From positions 1-64,000 of the forward strand of contig SIAJ01000002.1 of NCBI GenBank assembly GCA_009691845.1: 64,000 nt of DNA. The letters are read 5' to 3'. Below are positions 30,198 to 39,280 of this stretch, in pieces. Within the stretch, counting starts at the first letter, position 1. Each line of letters opens with the position of its first letter. This DNA comes from Gemmataceae bacterium (GTDB lineage Bacteria; Planctomycetota; Planctomycetia; Gemmatales; Gemmataceae). Both the position numbers and the translations under genes were made by a program. The notes under the pieces were generated by a model that saw nothing but the letters and a program-made list of their open reading frames with translations, searched no databases and was not told the DNA's origin.

Positions 30198-31064
30198 TCA
30201 CCCCTTCGGTGCATCATGCCGCCGATACAGTCGCCACTTGATTCGTGCCAGCCAGCCCACCAGCCAGGGTAAGCGCGTGTGCTGGCTATAGTTCTTCCAG
30301 AATCCCTGACGATCCGCTTCCGTCACACCTGGCACATCGGATGAATACAGAAGCTGGGCCAGGTCCTTCGCCTTTCGCCAGGGCAGCATGAAGCGATGGC
30401 GAGCCATGCGATGCAGATCGATCACGCGGACACGCCCGGCCCATTCGTTCGGAACGGAGTTCGTATCGCCCTTATCAATGTAGAAGTGGCAGAAGTACCA
30501 GTCCTTGTGGAACGTGTTTCGCCCGTGAAATCCGAGCGAGAGTCGAACGAGTTCATCGGAGAGCGAATTCTTCCAGCGATCGAACGTTCTGGCCTCAAGC
30601 GTTGACGATGCGAGTGGCACGGCCTCGTGCAACGGCAACATGTCTTTGAGTTCTTCGATGGCGATGAAGCTCTGCAAGTGGCCACGCGGGCCGACAAGTT
30701 CGCCAGCCGCCACGGCTCGTGGAACCGGCAATCCCTGTTTCTCCGCCCATGCGAGATGGTCCCACTCCTGTAATCCCGGAGACCAGGAGCGATGAGGAAA
30801 CAGCACGGCCCTCAAGCCCAGCTTTCGCGGCAAAACGTAATGGCGCTTCAGGAAGACGATCAGTGTTCGCCCATCGGCCGAGGTCAAAGTCCAGCGTGCA
30901 ATCGAACGGCCTTGCTTCTGGAAGAACTGGTCGGTGACTTCGACGGACATGATGCGGTCGAGCCAATCTGCCCCAGCGAATTCAGGCCAATCCGGAGCGT
31001 GCCGAATCTTTTGGTAGCCATGCTTCCAGCGCGACCAAAGCCCGCCGATTTTCTCGTCGCTCAT
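30198..31064 (-). CDS. WaaP/InaA-like lipopolysaccharide kinase
   Basis: 288 residues of the Kdo/WaaP/InaA kinase family, which phosphorylate LPS core sugars. ATP-binding lysine candidate Lys73 (FLKRHYV), catalytic loop HGRNTFHKDWYFCHFYID (His186, Asp188) and the metal-binding IDLHRM (Asp216) are all present, so it should be an active kinase. Its start overlaps the stop of the two-domain kinase gene by 4 nt (ATGA), tying the two together. It is the fifth gene of the LPS operon. Confidence 0.88.
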   Translation of the reverse strand: MSDEKIGGLWSRWKHGYQKIRHAPDWPEFAGADWLDRIMSVEVTDQFFQKQGRSIARWTLTSADGRTLIVFLKRHYVLPRKLGLRAVLFPHRSWSPGLQEWDHLAWAEKQGLPVPRAVAAGELVGPRGHLQSFIAIEELKDMLPLHEAVPLASSTLEARTFDRWKNSLSDELVRLSLGFHGRNTFHKDWYFCHFYIDKGDTNSVPNEWAGRVRVIDLHRMARHRFMLPWRKAKDLAQLLYSSDVPGVTEADRQGFWKNYSQHTRLPWLVGWLARIKWRLYRRHDAPKG

Positions 31065-32401
31065 CCGCTCGCTCCGAGAAATGCGTTGAGCCGTGCGTGA
31101 TCCTTCGCCATGGTCGAACGTGAGAGACGGCGATTCAGCCGCAGGGATCCCGGAGTGGCGACAACTGCGTCACGACCATCCATGCCGAACGGATTGCCGA
31201 CGAGGGTACAGCCCGCTTCATGTACCCGATCGAGCAGGCACTTTACCGCAGGGTGATCGGACTCATTCACGGAACGGCAGTCCAGCGGCTCGAACATGCA
31301 GAACGCGCTATTCTCGTGCTGCCCGTAGGCGAGCAACTTCGGAGCCGGAATCCCGTGCCGTTCGAGGTGAAAGAGTATCCGTGCCGTTCGCAACTCGGAG
31401 GATCGCCAGTGCTTCCCACAAAGCTTCGCCAACCATTTCCGAACCGGAATGCGATAGCGGGTGACGCGGAGAACTCCCTCACGTCCGTTGCGAAAGCGGT
31501 AATTCCTGCCGGCATTCGCGGGGTCGTAGAGCGATGCGATCACATCCGGCAGTTCGAATTCCTGAGCGACTTCGGGGATGGCACAAACCATTTCGCCGTG
31601 GATGCGTACCAGTTCTTGCTCGGCCCCGGGGAGAGCCAGTTGCGAGCGAATCGACGAACGACGGCCGAGTTTCGCGGCCTCGCGAGATACTTGCTCTTGG
31701 AACTCCGCAGGTAACGCCAGAACAGAGTTCGTGGCGTATGAACCGAGGAGAACGTCCCAGGTCTCACGATTCAGAAGCGAGTCTGCACAAGAGGCGCGGA
31801 AAGCGGCGAGCGAGCGGAGTCGGTTTCGAACCGGCACTTCCTTGCGAATACTCGCCCGTTGCCAATCGAGAATTGTGATCCGACCTGTGTCGGGATTGAT
31901 CAGAAAATGCTTGGCGAACAGATCGGGCTGATCGATGCCCGCCTCATGAATCTCGGCAACGATGCAACCCAATTCCTTCGCAAGCTTGTCACCAATCTGT
32001 GGCAATCTGCGCAGGTCGATTGCCTCGTGCGCTTCTTCCACCAGAACGAAGGCCTGTCCATCGACCTCTCCGGTTGCGAGGCAGGTCGGGCCGGGAAGCG
32101 AGTGAAGCTCAAGGTGAGATAATACATCGGCTTCCCGTTTCGAGATCGACACTGGCCCGAATCCATCGAGCAGGTTTCGCCAGCGATCGCGCCAGCGCAC
32201 GCGATGTTCCCGCTTCAAATAGCAGACCTCGCCGCCGATTCGGACCCGGGAGACATTGCGCCCGATGTGCCCGCTGACGACAACACCCGGAAGGTTCAAG
32301 AAATCGCGCGCACAGTTCAGGCCGCAAATCACGAACCTCTCCCGGCTGCTGAGGTGTACTTTCAGCCGGCCGCCGGCCCGTATCCCTGCTTCAACTTGCA
32401 T
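31061..32401 (-). CDS. Two-domain LPS kinase: active kinase plus pseudokinase
   Basis: 446 residues. The first kinase-like domain (about 40-240) has Lys63 (CYLKRE), a catalytic-loop equivalent HEAGIDQPDLFAKHFLIN (Asp160) and a metal-binding equivalent ITILDWQRA (Asp179). The second (about 285-446) retains the fold pattern (NYRFRNGREGVLRVTRYRIP; LLDRVHEAGCTLVGNPFG), but the lysine is replaced (LRVTR) and no aspartate matches the catalytic loop or DFG position (VVATPGSLRLNRRLS), so it looks like a pseudokinase. Overlaps the waaF-like gene by 11 nt and the next kinase by 4 nt. Probably phosphorylates heptose in the LPS core. Confidence 0.82.
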   Translation of the reverse strand: MQVEAGIRAGGRLKVHLSSRERFVICGLNCARDFLNLPGVVVSGHIGRNVSRVRIGGEVCYLKREHRVRWRDRWRNLLDGFGPVSISKREADVLSHLELHSLPGPTCLATGEVDGQAFVLVEEAHEAIDLRRLPQIGDKLAKELGCIVAEIHEAGIDQPDLFAKHFLINPDTGRITILDWQRASIRKEVPVRNRLRSLAAFRASCADSLLNRETWDVLLGSYATNSVLALPAEFQEQVSREAAKLGRRSSIRSQLALPGAEQELVRIHGEMVCAIPEVAQEFELPDVIASLYDPANAGRNYRFRNGREGVLRVTRYRIPVRKWLAKLCGKHWRSSELRTARILFHLERHGIPAPKLLAYGQHENSAFCMFEPLDCRSVNESDHPAVKCLLDRVHEAGCTLVGNPFGMDGRDAVVATPGSLRLNRRLSRSTMAKDHARLNAFLGASG

Positions 32402-33452
32402 GGCGCATCCTTGAAGTGGGGAATCGAGTTAGCAAGTCCTCGGAGGCCGCGAGAACCTCGGGCACCGTCAACTCAGTCATGCACTGATGCTCAAGCGGGC
32501 AGACACGCAACTGGCAGGGCCCGCAAGGAACCTTTTTTTGCAAGTTGATCCCCTTTGGGAAATACGTCTCCGTCCAGTCGATGAACGTCGGCCCGAACAG
32601 CGAAACAACCGGACGATCGAACGCGGCCGCAAAGTGCCGTGGCCCGCTGTCGGTGGTCACCAGCAAATCCGTTCGCCGGATGCAGGCCTTCGTCAGACCA
32701 ATCGACACCGGACGATCCGCAAGGGACACGATTCCTTTTCGAGAGGCAAGATGAACGATTTCACGAGCGATCACGCGTTCGTTTGGACCGCACACAACCA
32801 GAACTCCGCACTTCCTGCGATCGGCAAGCTTGCTGGCCAAATCAGCAAAGTACTCGGTTGGCCAGAGTTTCGCGGCACCAAACGCTCCACTCGAATTTAG
32901 AGCGATGACCTCGTCGTAACGATTCAGGCCGTATTCCGTCCAAATCTGGTCGGCCTCACGTTCATCGGTCGGTGTCGTGAACAGTCCCATCCGGTGGCCC
33001 GGATCGGGCACGCCAAGCGGAGCGACGAGCCGATTGTAATCGACGATCATCGGGTGCGGTTTGAATCCGCCTGTCTCGTTTCGAACCTGTTCCAGTTTGT
33101 CGGTAAGCAGCAATCCCCTGCCATAACGATTGAAGCCGATGCGTCGGCGACACCTTGCCAACGCGGCGACGGTGGCGGCACGAAACGAATTCGGGAACAA
33201 CACTGCGGCATCGACCCGTTCACGGCGCAATCGTCGGATCACTTCGACTTCTCGACGCTCGCGTGGGCCCTTCTTGTCGAACAGAATGACCTCGTCGAAC
33301 CAGGGGGCACCTTCGAGCGTGGCCGCGACGTAGGGCTTGCACACCGAGATCAAGCGTGCATTCGGGTACTGCTCGCGCACGGCACGGATGGCCGGCGTGG
33401 CCATCACCACGTCGCCAATCCAGTTCGGTAAGAAGAGTGCGATCGAACGCAT
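32391..33452 (-). CDS. waaF: ADP-heptose:LPS heptosyltransferase
   Basis: 353 residues of glycosyltransferase family 9. N-terminal LPNWIGDVVMATPAIRAVREQYP is the acceptor-side motif of WaaC/WaaF, including the catalytic-base aspartate. The C-terminal half has LVTTDSGPRHFAAAFDRPVVSLFGPT, the ADP-heptose site. A cysteine-rich tail (PCGPCQLRVCPLEHQCM) matches WaaF, which adds the second heptose; WaaC is the alternative. Third in the LPS operon, downstream of hldE, which makes its donor sugar. Confidence 0.92.
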   Translation of the reverse strand: MRSIALFLPNWIGDVVMATPAIRAVREQYPNARLISVCKPYVAATLEGAPWFDEVILFDKKGPRERREVEVIRRLRRERVDAAVLFPNSFRAATVAALARCRRRIGFNRYGRGLLLTDKLEQVRNETGGFKPHPMIVDYNRLVAPLGVPDPGHRMGLFTTPTDEREADQIWTEYGLNRYDEVIALNSSGAFGAAKLWPTEYFADLASKLADRRKCGVLVVCGPNERVIAREIVHLASRKGIVSLADRPVSIGLTKACIRRTDLLVTTDSGPRHFAAAFDRPVVSLFGPTFIDWTETYFPKGINLQKKVPCGPCQLRVCPLEHQCMTELTVPEVLAASEDLLTRFPTSRMRHAS

Positions 33453-33502
33453 GATAGCTCAGATCCGGAAGACCCTCTCCGAAACGGAGAGGGAGAAAAA
33501 AC

Positions 33503-34990
33503 TCACGCCACCCGCATCTGCTGAATGATCTTCGTCGTCGAGTACCCCTCTCGTAATCCAGCGAGATGCACACGGCCACCATAGCTTTCCACGAGGTCCG
33601 CGCCGACGACCTGGTCCTTGCGGTAGTCCGCACCCTTCACCAGCACATCGGGTTTAACTGCCCGAATTAGATCGATCGGCGTCTCATCGCCAAACAGGAC
33701 GAGATAATCGACGGCGGCGAGACCGGCGAGCACAGCGGCCCGTGCGTCTTCGGAATTGATCGGACGTCCAGTCCCCTTCAGACCCCGAACGCTGGCGTCC
33801 GTGTTGAGCCCTACGACAAGGCAATCGGCCTGGGCTCGGGCTTCGTTGAGATACTGCACGTGGCCGAGATGGAGAATGTCGAAACAGCCGTTGGTGAATG
33901 AGATCCGTTGACCCAATCGCCTGCGGGCTTCGATTTCCGGGACCAGGCGAGCCAGCACTCGCAGCTTGTTCGATGCCGCATTCGGGTCGGCCACCATGGG
34001 CGATTGAAACAGATCGCCGAGGATCTCTTCACGCGACACGGTGGCCACGCCAACTTTCTCGACTTCCAGTCCGCCGGCCACGTTCGCCAACCGAATCGCG
34101 GACGGATAGTCGGCACCTGCGGCGAGTGCGAGGCCGAGGACGCTCATCACCATGTCGCCCGCACCGGTGATGTCGTAGACCTGTCGCTGTCGTGTCGGGT
34201 AGATGCCTTCGGTCCCGTCGCGATGGCAGAGCGCCATGCCCTCCTTGTCGAGAGTGACGATACCCGCTTCAAGCCCAAGTTGGTCGCGCAGTTGCCGAGC
34301 GGCCTTGACCGCCGCCGCGTGTGTGTCGATCGTCAAGCCGGTGGCCAGACTGGCCTCGAGGCGATTTGGCGTCATCGACGAGCAACCAAAATACTTCGAA
34401 TAATCCTTGCCGCGAATCGGGTCCGCAATGACACGGATGCCGCGTTTCTTCGCGGCGGCAAGTGTCGCGGCCATGACGGCGGGCGTGCAAACCCCCTTGT
34501 CGTAATCGCTCACGAGCACGATGTCGGCCTTGCTCATTTCGGAAGTGATTGCCTGGCAAAGGCTCGATTCCACTGCACCGGACACCGGTTCGCGGCTTTC
34601 GAAATCGACGCGTAACATTTGCTGCGGATGTTTGTGCTGTGCCCGGCCGATGTAGCGTTCCTTCACCGTCGTCGGTCGCCCGTTGTCGGTTTGAACCCCG
34701 GCGTGCTCCACTCTCAAATTGCTCAGGATTTCCCGGACATTCCGAGCATCGGTGTCCTGGCCAACCACGCCGATGAGACTCACCTCCGCTTGAAGGGCAC
34801 TCAACATGGTGGCCACGCTGCTCGCGCCGCCGAGGCGTTCTTCCCGCTTGTCCGCACGCAACAAGATCACCGGCGCTTCCTGGCTGATTCGCTCGGCATC
34901 GCCCCAGACGTAACGGTCGAGCATCACGTCGCCGACGACCAGCACACGCGGCTTGCCAAGTTTCTGCACGAGTTCGATCAGGTCAGACAT
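33503..34990 (-). CDS. hldE: Bifunctional heptose-phosphate kinase/adenylyltransferase
   Basis: 495 residues with both halves of HldE (RfaE). Residues 1-320 are a PfkB-type sugar kinase (GDVMLDRYVWGDAERISQEAPV; DITGAGDMVMSVLGLALAAG near 290). Residues 345-495 are a nucleotidyltransferase (TNGCFDILHLGHVQYLNEA, GLNTDASVR). Together they make ADP-heptose from sedoheptulose-7-phosphate in cooperation with GmhA and GmhB, which are not in the window. The frame is open to 35104, but ATG 34990 begins the kinase fold and overlaps the lpxK stop by 8 nt. Confidence 0.95.
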   Translation of the reverse strand: MSDLIELVQKLGKPRVLVVGDVMLDRYVWGDAERISQEAPVILLRADKREERLGGASSVATMLSALQAEVSLIGVVGQDTDARNVREILSNLRVEHAGVQTDNGRPTTVKERYIGRAQHKHPQQMLRVDFESREPVSGAVESSLCQAITSEMSKADIVLVSDYDKGVCTPAVMAATLAAAKKRGIRVIADPIRGKDYSKYFGCSSMTPNRLEASLATGLTIDTHAAAVKAARQLRDQLGLEAGIVTLDKEGMALCHRDGTEGIYPTRQRQVYDITGAGDMVMSVLGLALAAGADYPSAIRLANVAGGLEVEKVGVATVSREEILGDLFQSPMVADPNAASNKLRVLARLVPEIEARRRLGQRISFTNGCFDILHLGHVQYLNEARAQADCLVVGLNTDASVRGLKGTGRPINSEDARAAVLAGLAAVDYLVLFGDETPIDLIRAVKPDVLVKGADYRKDQVVGADLVESYGGRVHLAGLREGYSTTKIIQQMRVA

Positions 34991-36056
34991 TCCCACTCCC
35001 ATCCCGTTCGGAAGCAACCACTTCCTGGATCTTTTTGTCGAATTCCATTTGGCCACTCTGAAATTGTAAGCCCACACGCACTGCCCATAAAGGTCGGCCT
35101 CCAAGTTCTCCGATTCGCAATTTTACCCAGTCCTTTTGCGTCGTCGCGATCCAGGCATCGGCAGGCAAGTTTGCGGCCCAGCCAGTCAACTCATCGACGT
35201 CCTCCCGTCGATAGGCATGATGGTCGGGAAACGAGCGAAAATCGACGATGTTTGCTCCCATTGCTTTCAGAGTCGCGCGAAATGCCTCCGGATTGCCGAT
35301 ACCACAAAACGCGGCGACCGTTCTTCCCGCGAGGGCAGTCACGCTTGTCTGATTCGTACCGTTCAACAACGCCATCGGTGTGTGAACCGTACGAACAACT
35401 GCGACTCCCGGAGCAATCCGATTCACTTCAGCCGTCAACTCATCGAGTTTCTCCACCGGGACCGAATCACAACGAGTGATCATTACGATTCCCGCCCGCC
35501 GCAGGTTTGTTCTCGGCTCACGCAAGCCACCGCGAGGAAACAAGTATCCGGAGCCCCAGGGATCGGTCGCATCAATCAACACGATGTCCAGATCGCGTGC
35601 CAAGCGCCGATGTTGGAAACCATCGTCGAGAACCAGCACGTCGCTTTCGGATTCCTCGATGGCCGTGTGCGCCAGGGCCACGCGATCGCGGTCCTGGTAG
35701 TGGGGCACATCGGGCAGGTTTTCTTCCAGAACCATCGCCTCGTCGTTGCGACCAGTCTCCGCCCCGTAACCTCGACTCAAGATGGCGACCATGTATGCGT
35801 GCTCGCGAAGTAACCGAGCCACATACTCTACGCACGGCGTCTTGCCCGTTCCTCCGACCGTGAGATTCCCCACGCAGATCACTGGCACCGAGACGCGATG
35901 AATGTTCCGTCCTTTGTCGAAGCGACGATTCCGCCACCAAACACCCACGCGGTATGGCCACTGCGTCAGCCAAAGCACTCGGCGAAGGATGAAGGCCAAC
36001 GGATCGTGGGCTTCGCCACGAACGATTGCATGCCAGCGATCAGGGGACAAAGTCAC
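34983..36056 (-). CDS. lpxK: Tetraacyldisaccharide 4'-kinase LpxK
   Basis: 357 residues. Phosphorylates the 4' position of the lipid A disaccharide at the inner membrane. The P-loop is [13 protein letters not shown] (about 60-72). [24 protein letters not shown] is the hallmark motif, followed by [10 protein letters not shown] and MVITRCDS. The N-terminal 20-30 residues form the membrane-anchoring helix. Start is GTG with GGAGG 4-5 nt upstream. First gene of the LPS operon, translationally coupled to hldE. Confidence 0.95.
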   Translation of the reverse strand: MTLSPDRWHAIVRGEAHDPLAFILRRVLWLTQWPYRVGVWWRNRRFDKGRNIHRVSVPVICVGNLTVGGTGKTPCVEYVARLLREHAYMVAILSRGYGAETGRNDEAMVLEENLPDVPHYQDRDRVALAHTAIEESESDVLVLDDGFQHRRLARDLDIVLIDATDPWGSGYLFPRGGLREPRTNLRRAGIVMITRCDSVPVEKLDELTAEVNRIAPGVAVVRTVHTPMALLNGTNQTSVTALAGRTVAAFCGIGNPEAFRATLKAMGANIVDFRSFPDHHAYRREDVDELTGWAANLPADAWIATTQKDWVKLRIGELGGRPLWAVRVGLQFQSGQMEFDKKIQEVVASERDGSGNV

Positions 36057-36141
36057 GAAACCTCCGGGCGTGGAAGTCTAGCCTGAAAGGTAAATAGGGG
36101 TCAACGCCGGTTTGAGGTTGTGCGGCATGGCAGACTTGCAA

Positions 36142-36546
36142 TCACGGTGTCAGCCGAACGTGAGGATCAGTGCGAATCTGGCTGTCCGCGGTCACCAAAG
36201 GACAGTCCAGCAATCGTGCCGTGGCTACAATAATCTGGGCTGCCGGATCACGATGAAATGGGTCCGGAAGACGCGTTGACTCGACTGCGGTCCCCGGGGT
36301 CAGCGGGAACACCTGAATCGGAGCCTGTGTCGCAAGCGACAACCATTGCTCGACCGCCATTCTGAGACGAAGCCTCCCGGGTTCAACGAGCTATGCAATT
36401 TCCCAACACGAGATTGCTGAATCGCCAACCCCATTCGGGGACTCGGCTCGGAGGTAAGGCAAGAACCCTGCATGCTGGTGCGCCCCTCCGTCCAGCCACC
36501 ACACCCAGATGTGAGTGTCCAGAAGGATTACAGCGACACGCTCCAT
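36142..36546 (-). pseudogene. vapC: VapC-type PIN toxin with an in-frame amber codon
   Basis: Read from ATG 36546 this encodes MERVAVILLDTHIWVWWLDG, ... SAISCWEIA, then TAG at 36393-36391, then LVEPGRLRLRMAVEQWL and on to LPDPFHRDPAAQIIVATARLL and CPLVTADSQI. The whole is a standard ~134-residue PIN-domain ribonuclease: Asp10, Glu49 and the late aspartates (FHRDPA, TADSQI) are all there. The amber at codon 52 falls where homologues usually have lysine, so a single AAG to TAG change explains it. The antitoxin gene overlaps its start by 19 nt. The toxin is probably dead, or made only by readthrough. Confidence 0.8.
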
Positions 36547-36752
36547 TCTTCCTCGGCAACAGGCTCGGCAGGCCGATCGAAAAAGAGAACGCTCCCTCGA
36601 AGTGGATGCGATGCAAGGTCAACCGCAGTCAGTGCAGGAATGACAGTCACATCCACATCGTCACCCGAGCGGAATGGCAAATGGTCGAGCGAAAGCTTGC
36701 CGTCTTCACGCAGAGTTGTACGAACTCGATGTCCAGGGTTCAGCGTTCGCAC
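36528..36752 (-). CDS. vapB: VapB-type antitoxin, possibly decaying
   Basis: About 74 residues: TTLREDGKLSLDHLPFRSGDDVDVTVIP then HPLRGSVLFFDRPAEPVAEEEW. This matches the small antitoxins paired with PIN toxins, with an N-terminal beta DNA-binding part and a C-terminal toxin-binding segment. The GTG at 36752 overlaps its own AGGAG site and so is a poor start; CTG 36743 or the codon just before RTTL (GTT where an ATG or GTG would be expected) may be the original start. The stop TAA overlaps the toxin start. Loss of a proper start codon would fit decay of the whole pair. Confidence 0.6.
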   Translation of the reverse strand: MRTLNPGHRVRTTLREDGKLSLDHLPFRSGDDVDVTVIPALTAVDLASHPLRGSVLFFDRPAEPVAEEEWSVSL

Positions 36753-36916
36753 TCCTTTCTTATCCGTTCAGATTGTCCACGGGAACGTACGGTAAGTCAA
36801 GCGTAACCTTCGTGTGAAGCAGCGAACCGGCTCGGCCATGTCGTGACTGTCGAAGCGAGGTATCGCCAGCGCTCGCCCCCGGTTATAACATCCACTCCCC
36901 GCCCCGGAGACTATCC

Positions 36917-39241
36917 GTGCCGTTCGCTCTCATCTCGGATCAATCGACACTCGAATGGATCGATCTCGCCATCATGGGCGCATTGTTCCTCGTCTATTTG
37001 CTTTTGGCCATCCCATTCCGCAGCCTGGTTTTGAAGCCGTTTTTCTGGTTGGCGACAAGAACAATCTACCGTATTCGCTCGATTGGACAGGTGAATGTCC
37101 CCGCGACCGGCCCGGTCCTGCTGCTCAGCAATCACGTTACCTACATCGATTGGCTGCTCGTCTGGAAAGCTTGCCCACGCAAGGTTCGCTTTGTCGCTTT
37201 CGCAGGCTGGACCAAGAACCCCATCCTCAAGTGGTTCTTTAAAATTACCGACTCGATACTGATTGATGGCGAAGGCGGTCCGAAGCAGATCGTCAAATCG
37301 CTGAAGCAAATCACGGCCGCCCTGGATGCGGGCCAGGCGATTTGCCTGTTTCCCGAAGGGGCACTCTCGCGCGGCGGAGGCGTCATGCTCCCCTTTCGTC
37401 GCGGCTTCGAACGAGTGCTGAAGGACGCCAGGCAGCCGGTGCCGGTCATCCCGGTTTGCCTGAATCAACTCTGGGGCAGTATCTTCAGCTACTCCCAGGG
37501 CAAAGTGATTTCCAAGTGGCCGGAGCGAATTCCATACCGCGTCTCGGTCACCTTCGGCACGCCATTGCCACCAACGCTCACTGCTCCCGAGGTTCGACTG
37601 GCGATTCAAGAACTCTCGGCCCATGTGACGATCCGCGAGAGCAATCACCTGCGGCCCGTGCACCGCCAGTTTCTGCGAATGGCCAACCGGTTCTCCAAGA
37701 TGTTTCGAATTGCCTGGGTCGATGTCTCGACTGGCACGCCACGCGAGATTAGCTACCTGAAGGGCCTGATCGGGTCGATGTGCATCGCTCGATGGTTGAA
37801 GCCACAAATTGGCAGCGAGCAGAACGTCGGCCTCTGGCTGCCCACCAGCGTCGGCAGTGCGCTGGCCAACATTGCCCTGAATTTCCTCGGCCGTACGACT
37901 GTGAATCTCAATTACACGGCCGGAATCGAGTCGATCCGATCCTCCGTGAAGCAAACCGGCATGCGGACGATCGTGACCTCGAAGAAGTTCTTGGCCCGTG
38001 TGCCGCTTGAAATGGAAGGTGTCACGCTCATTCATCTGGAAGATGCCTTGCGTGGCATCACGAAGTGGCAACGGATTCGCTCACTTTTGGCCGTAATTCT
38101 TCTGCCAGGATGGGTACTCGAGCACCTTGTGCTCGGCCTGGGAAAGCACAAGCTGGACGACATCGCCACGATTATTTTTTCGAGTGGCAGTACCGGCGAG
38201 CCGAAAGGCGTGCCCCTCTCCTATCGCAATATTTCCAGCAACACGGCAGCCGGCGTCGTTCATTTATCACTGGTGCCGAACGATCGTTTGCTCGGCGTGC
38301 TGCCATTTTTCCACAGCTTTGGCTACACGGCACTCCTGTGGTTGCCGATTCAAATCGGCGGCTCGGCGGTGTTCTATCCGGATCCACGTCAGGCCAAGGA
38401 GATCGGCGAGTTGGCGAAGAACCATCGCTGCACGGGCATGTTGGGCACGGCCACGTTCCTGCGATTCTATCTGCGTCGTTGCGAGCCGGACGATTTCCAA
38501 ACCCTGCGCATCCTCGTCTGCGGTGCGGAGAAACTGCCGGTCGGACTTGCACAAGAGTTCGAGGCGAAGTTTGGTATCCTGCCGATGGAAGGCTACGGCT
38601 GCACGGAACTTTCCCCCATCGTGGCCGTGAACGTCTCGGATGTGGACGTGAAGGGCATCAAGCAAATCCGCAACAAGCTCGGTACGGTGGGCCATCCCAT
38701 ACCCGGGGTTGCGTGTCGCGTGATTGATCCCGATAGCGAAAAGCCGCTTCCCCCTGGCGCCGAGGGCCTGTTGCTCGTGAAAGGGGCGAACGTGATGCCC
38801 GGCTACCTCGGCCGGCCCGATTTAACCGCGAAGGCGATCAAGGATGGTTGGTACAACACCGGCGATATGGCCAAGATCGACGACGATGGCTTCATCACCA
38901 TTACCGGGCGACTATCCCGATTCGCAAAAATTGCCGGCGAAATGATCCCGCTCGAGAAACTCGAAGAGGAAATGCACGCGGTCCTCGGCACCAACGATCG
39001 GGTATTGGCCGTGGCCGCGGTGCCGGACGATCGCCGAGGAGAACGCCTGATCGTCCTGCATTTGCCAACTCTCGCGATGGCCCCTCGCGAACTCGGCAAG
39101 CTACTGGGCGAACGCGGCATTCCCAATCTTTGGATTCCGGGTGATCGCGATTATTTCGTTGTGCATGAAATGCCAGTGCTGGGAACAGGCAAGCTCGACT
39201 TGAAGAAAGTGAAGGATTTGGCGGCGTCGGTAGTGAAGTGA
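36917..39241 (+). CDS. Acyltransferase / acyl-activating enzyme fusion (Aas-like)
   Basis: 774 residues. Two membrane helices near the N-terminus, then a PlsC-type acyltransferase with SNHVTYIDW (HX4D, His73-Asp78) and FPEG (145-148). From about 290 an AMP-binding acyl-activating domain follows, with IIFSSGSTGEPKGV (about 420-432), GYGCTELSP, WYNTGDMAKID and a terminal lysine region (LGTGKLDLKKVK). This is the architecture of the Aas protein, which re-acylates lysophospholipids with a fatty acid activated as acyl-AMP and carried on ACP. Start GTG 36917 with CGGAGA upstream. Involved in membrane lipid repair or synthesis; substrate range unknown. Confidence 0.9.
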   Translation: MPFALISDQSTLEWIDLAIMGALFLVYLLLAIPFRSLVLKPFFWLATRTIYRIRSIGQVNVPATGPVLLLSNHVTYIDWLLVWKACPRKVRFVAFAGWTKNPILKWFFKITDSILIDGEGGPKQIVKSLKQITAALDAGQAICLFPEGALSRGGGVMLPFRRGFERVLKDARQPVPVIPVCLNQLWGSIFSYSQGKVISKWPERIPYRVSVTFGTPLPPTLTAPEVRLAIQELSAHVTIRESNHLRPVHRQFLRMANRFSKMFRIAWVDVSTGTPREISYLKGLIGSMCIARWLKPQIGSEQNVGLWLPTSVGSALANIALNFLGRTTVNLNYTAGIESIRSSVKQTGMRTIVTSKKFLARVPLEMEGVTLIHLEDALRGITKWQRIRSLLAVILLPGWVLEHLVLGLGKHKLDDIATIIFSSGSTGEPKGVPLSYRNISSNTAAGVVHLSLVPNDRLLGVLPFFHSFGYTALLWLPIQIGGSAVFYPDPRQAKEIGELAKNHRCTGMLGTATFLRFYLRRCEPDDFQTLRILVCGAEKLPVGLAQEFEAKFGILPMEGYGCTELSPIVAVNVSDVDVKGIKQIRNKLGTVGHPIPGVACRVIDPDSEKPLPPGAEGLLLVKGANVMPGYLGRPDLTAKAIKDGWYNTGDMAKIDDDGFITITGRLSRFAKIAGEMIPLEKLEEEMHAVLGTNDRVLAVAAVPDDRRGERLIVLHLPTLAMAPRELGKLLGERGIPNLWIPGDRDYFVVHEMPVLGTGKLDLKKVKDLAASVVK

Positions 39242-39255
39242 TGGCAAATCAGCAG

Positions 39256-39275
39256 GACACGGAGCGTGCCGAGTA
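39256..39275. repeat. Diverged copy of the dispersed palindrome
   Basis: GGACACGGAGCGTGCCGAGT resembles the GGCACACGGAGTGTGCC family but has lost perfect pairing. It lies in the 39-bp gap between the convergent genes ending at 39241 and 39281. Confidence 0.5.
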
Positions 39276-39280
39276 CACGT

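Noticed and set aside
32487-32900. Short plus-strand frame opposite waaF
   Set aside because: Lies wholly inside the heptosyltransferase gene and has no recognisable domain.
27452-36393. Amber (TAG) read as lysine-like residue, e.g. pyrrolysine, in two genes (27461 and 36393)
   Set aside because: Both TAG codons fall where lysine is expected, but TAG is an ordinary stop elsewhere in the window (e.g. after 8830), and single AAG to TAG changes in decaying genes explain both.
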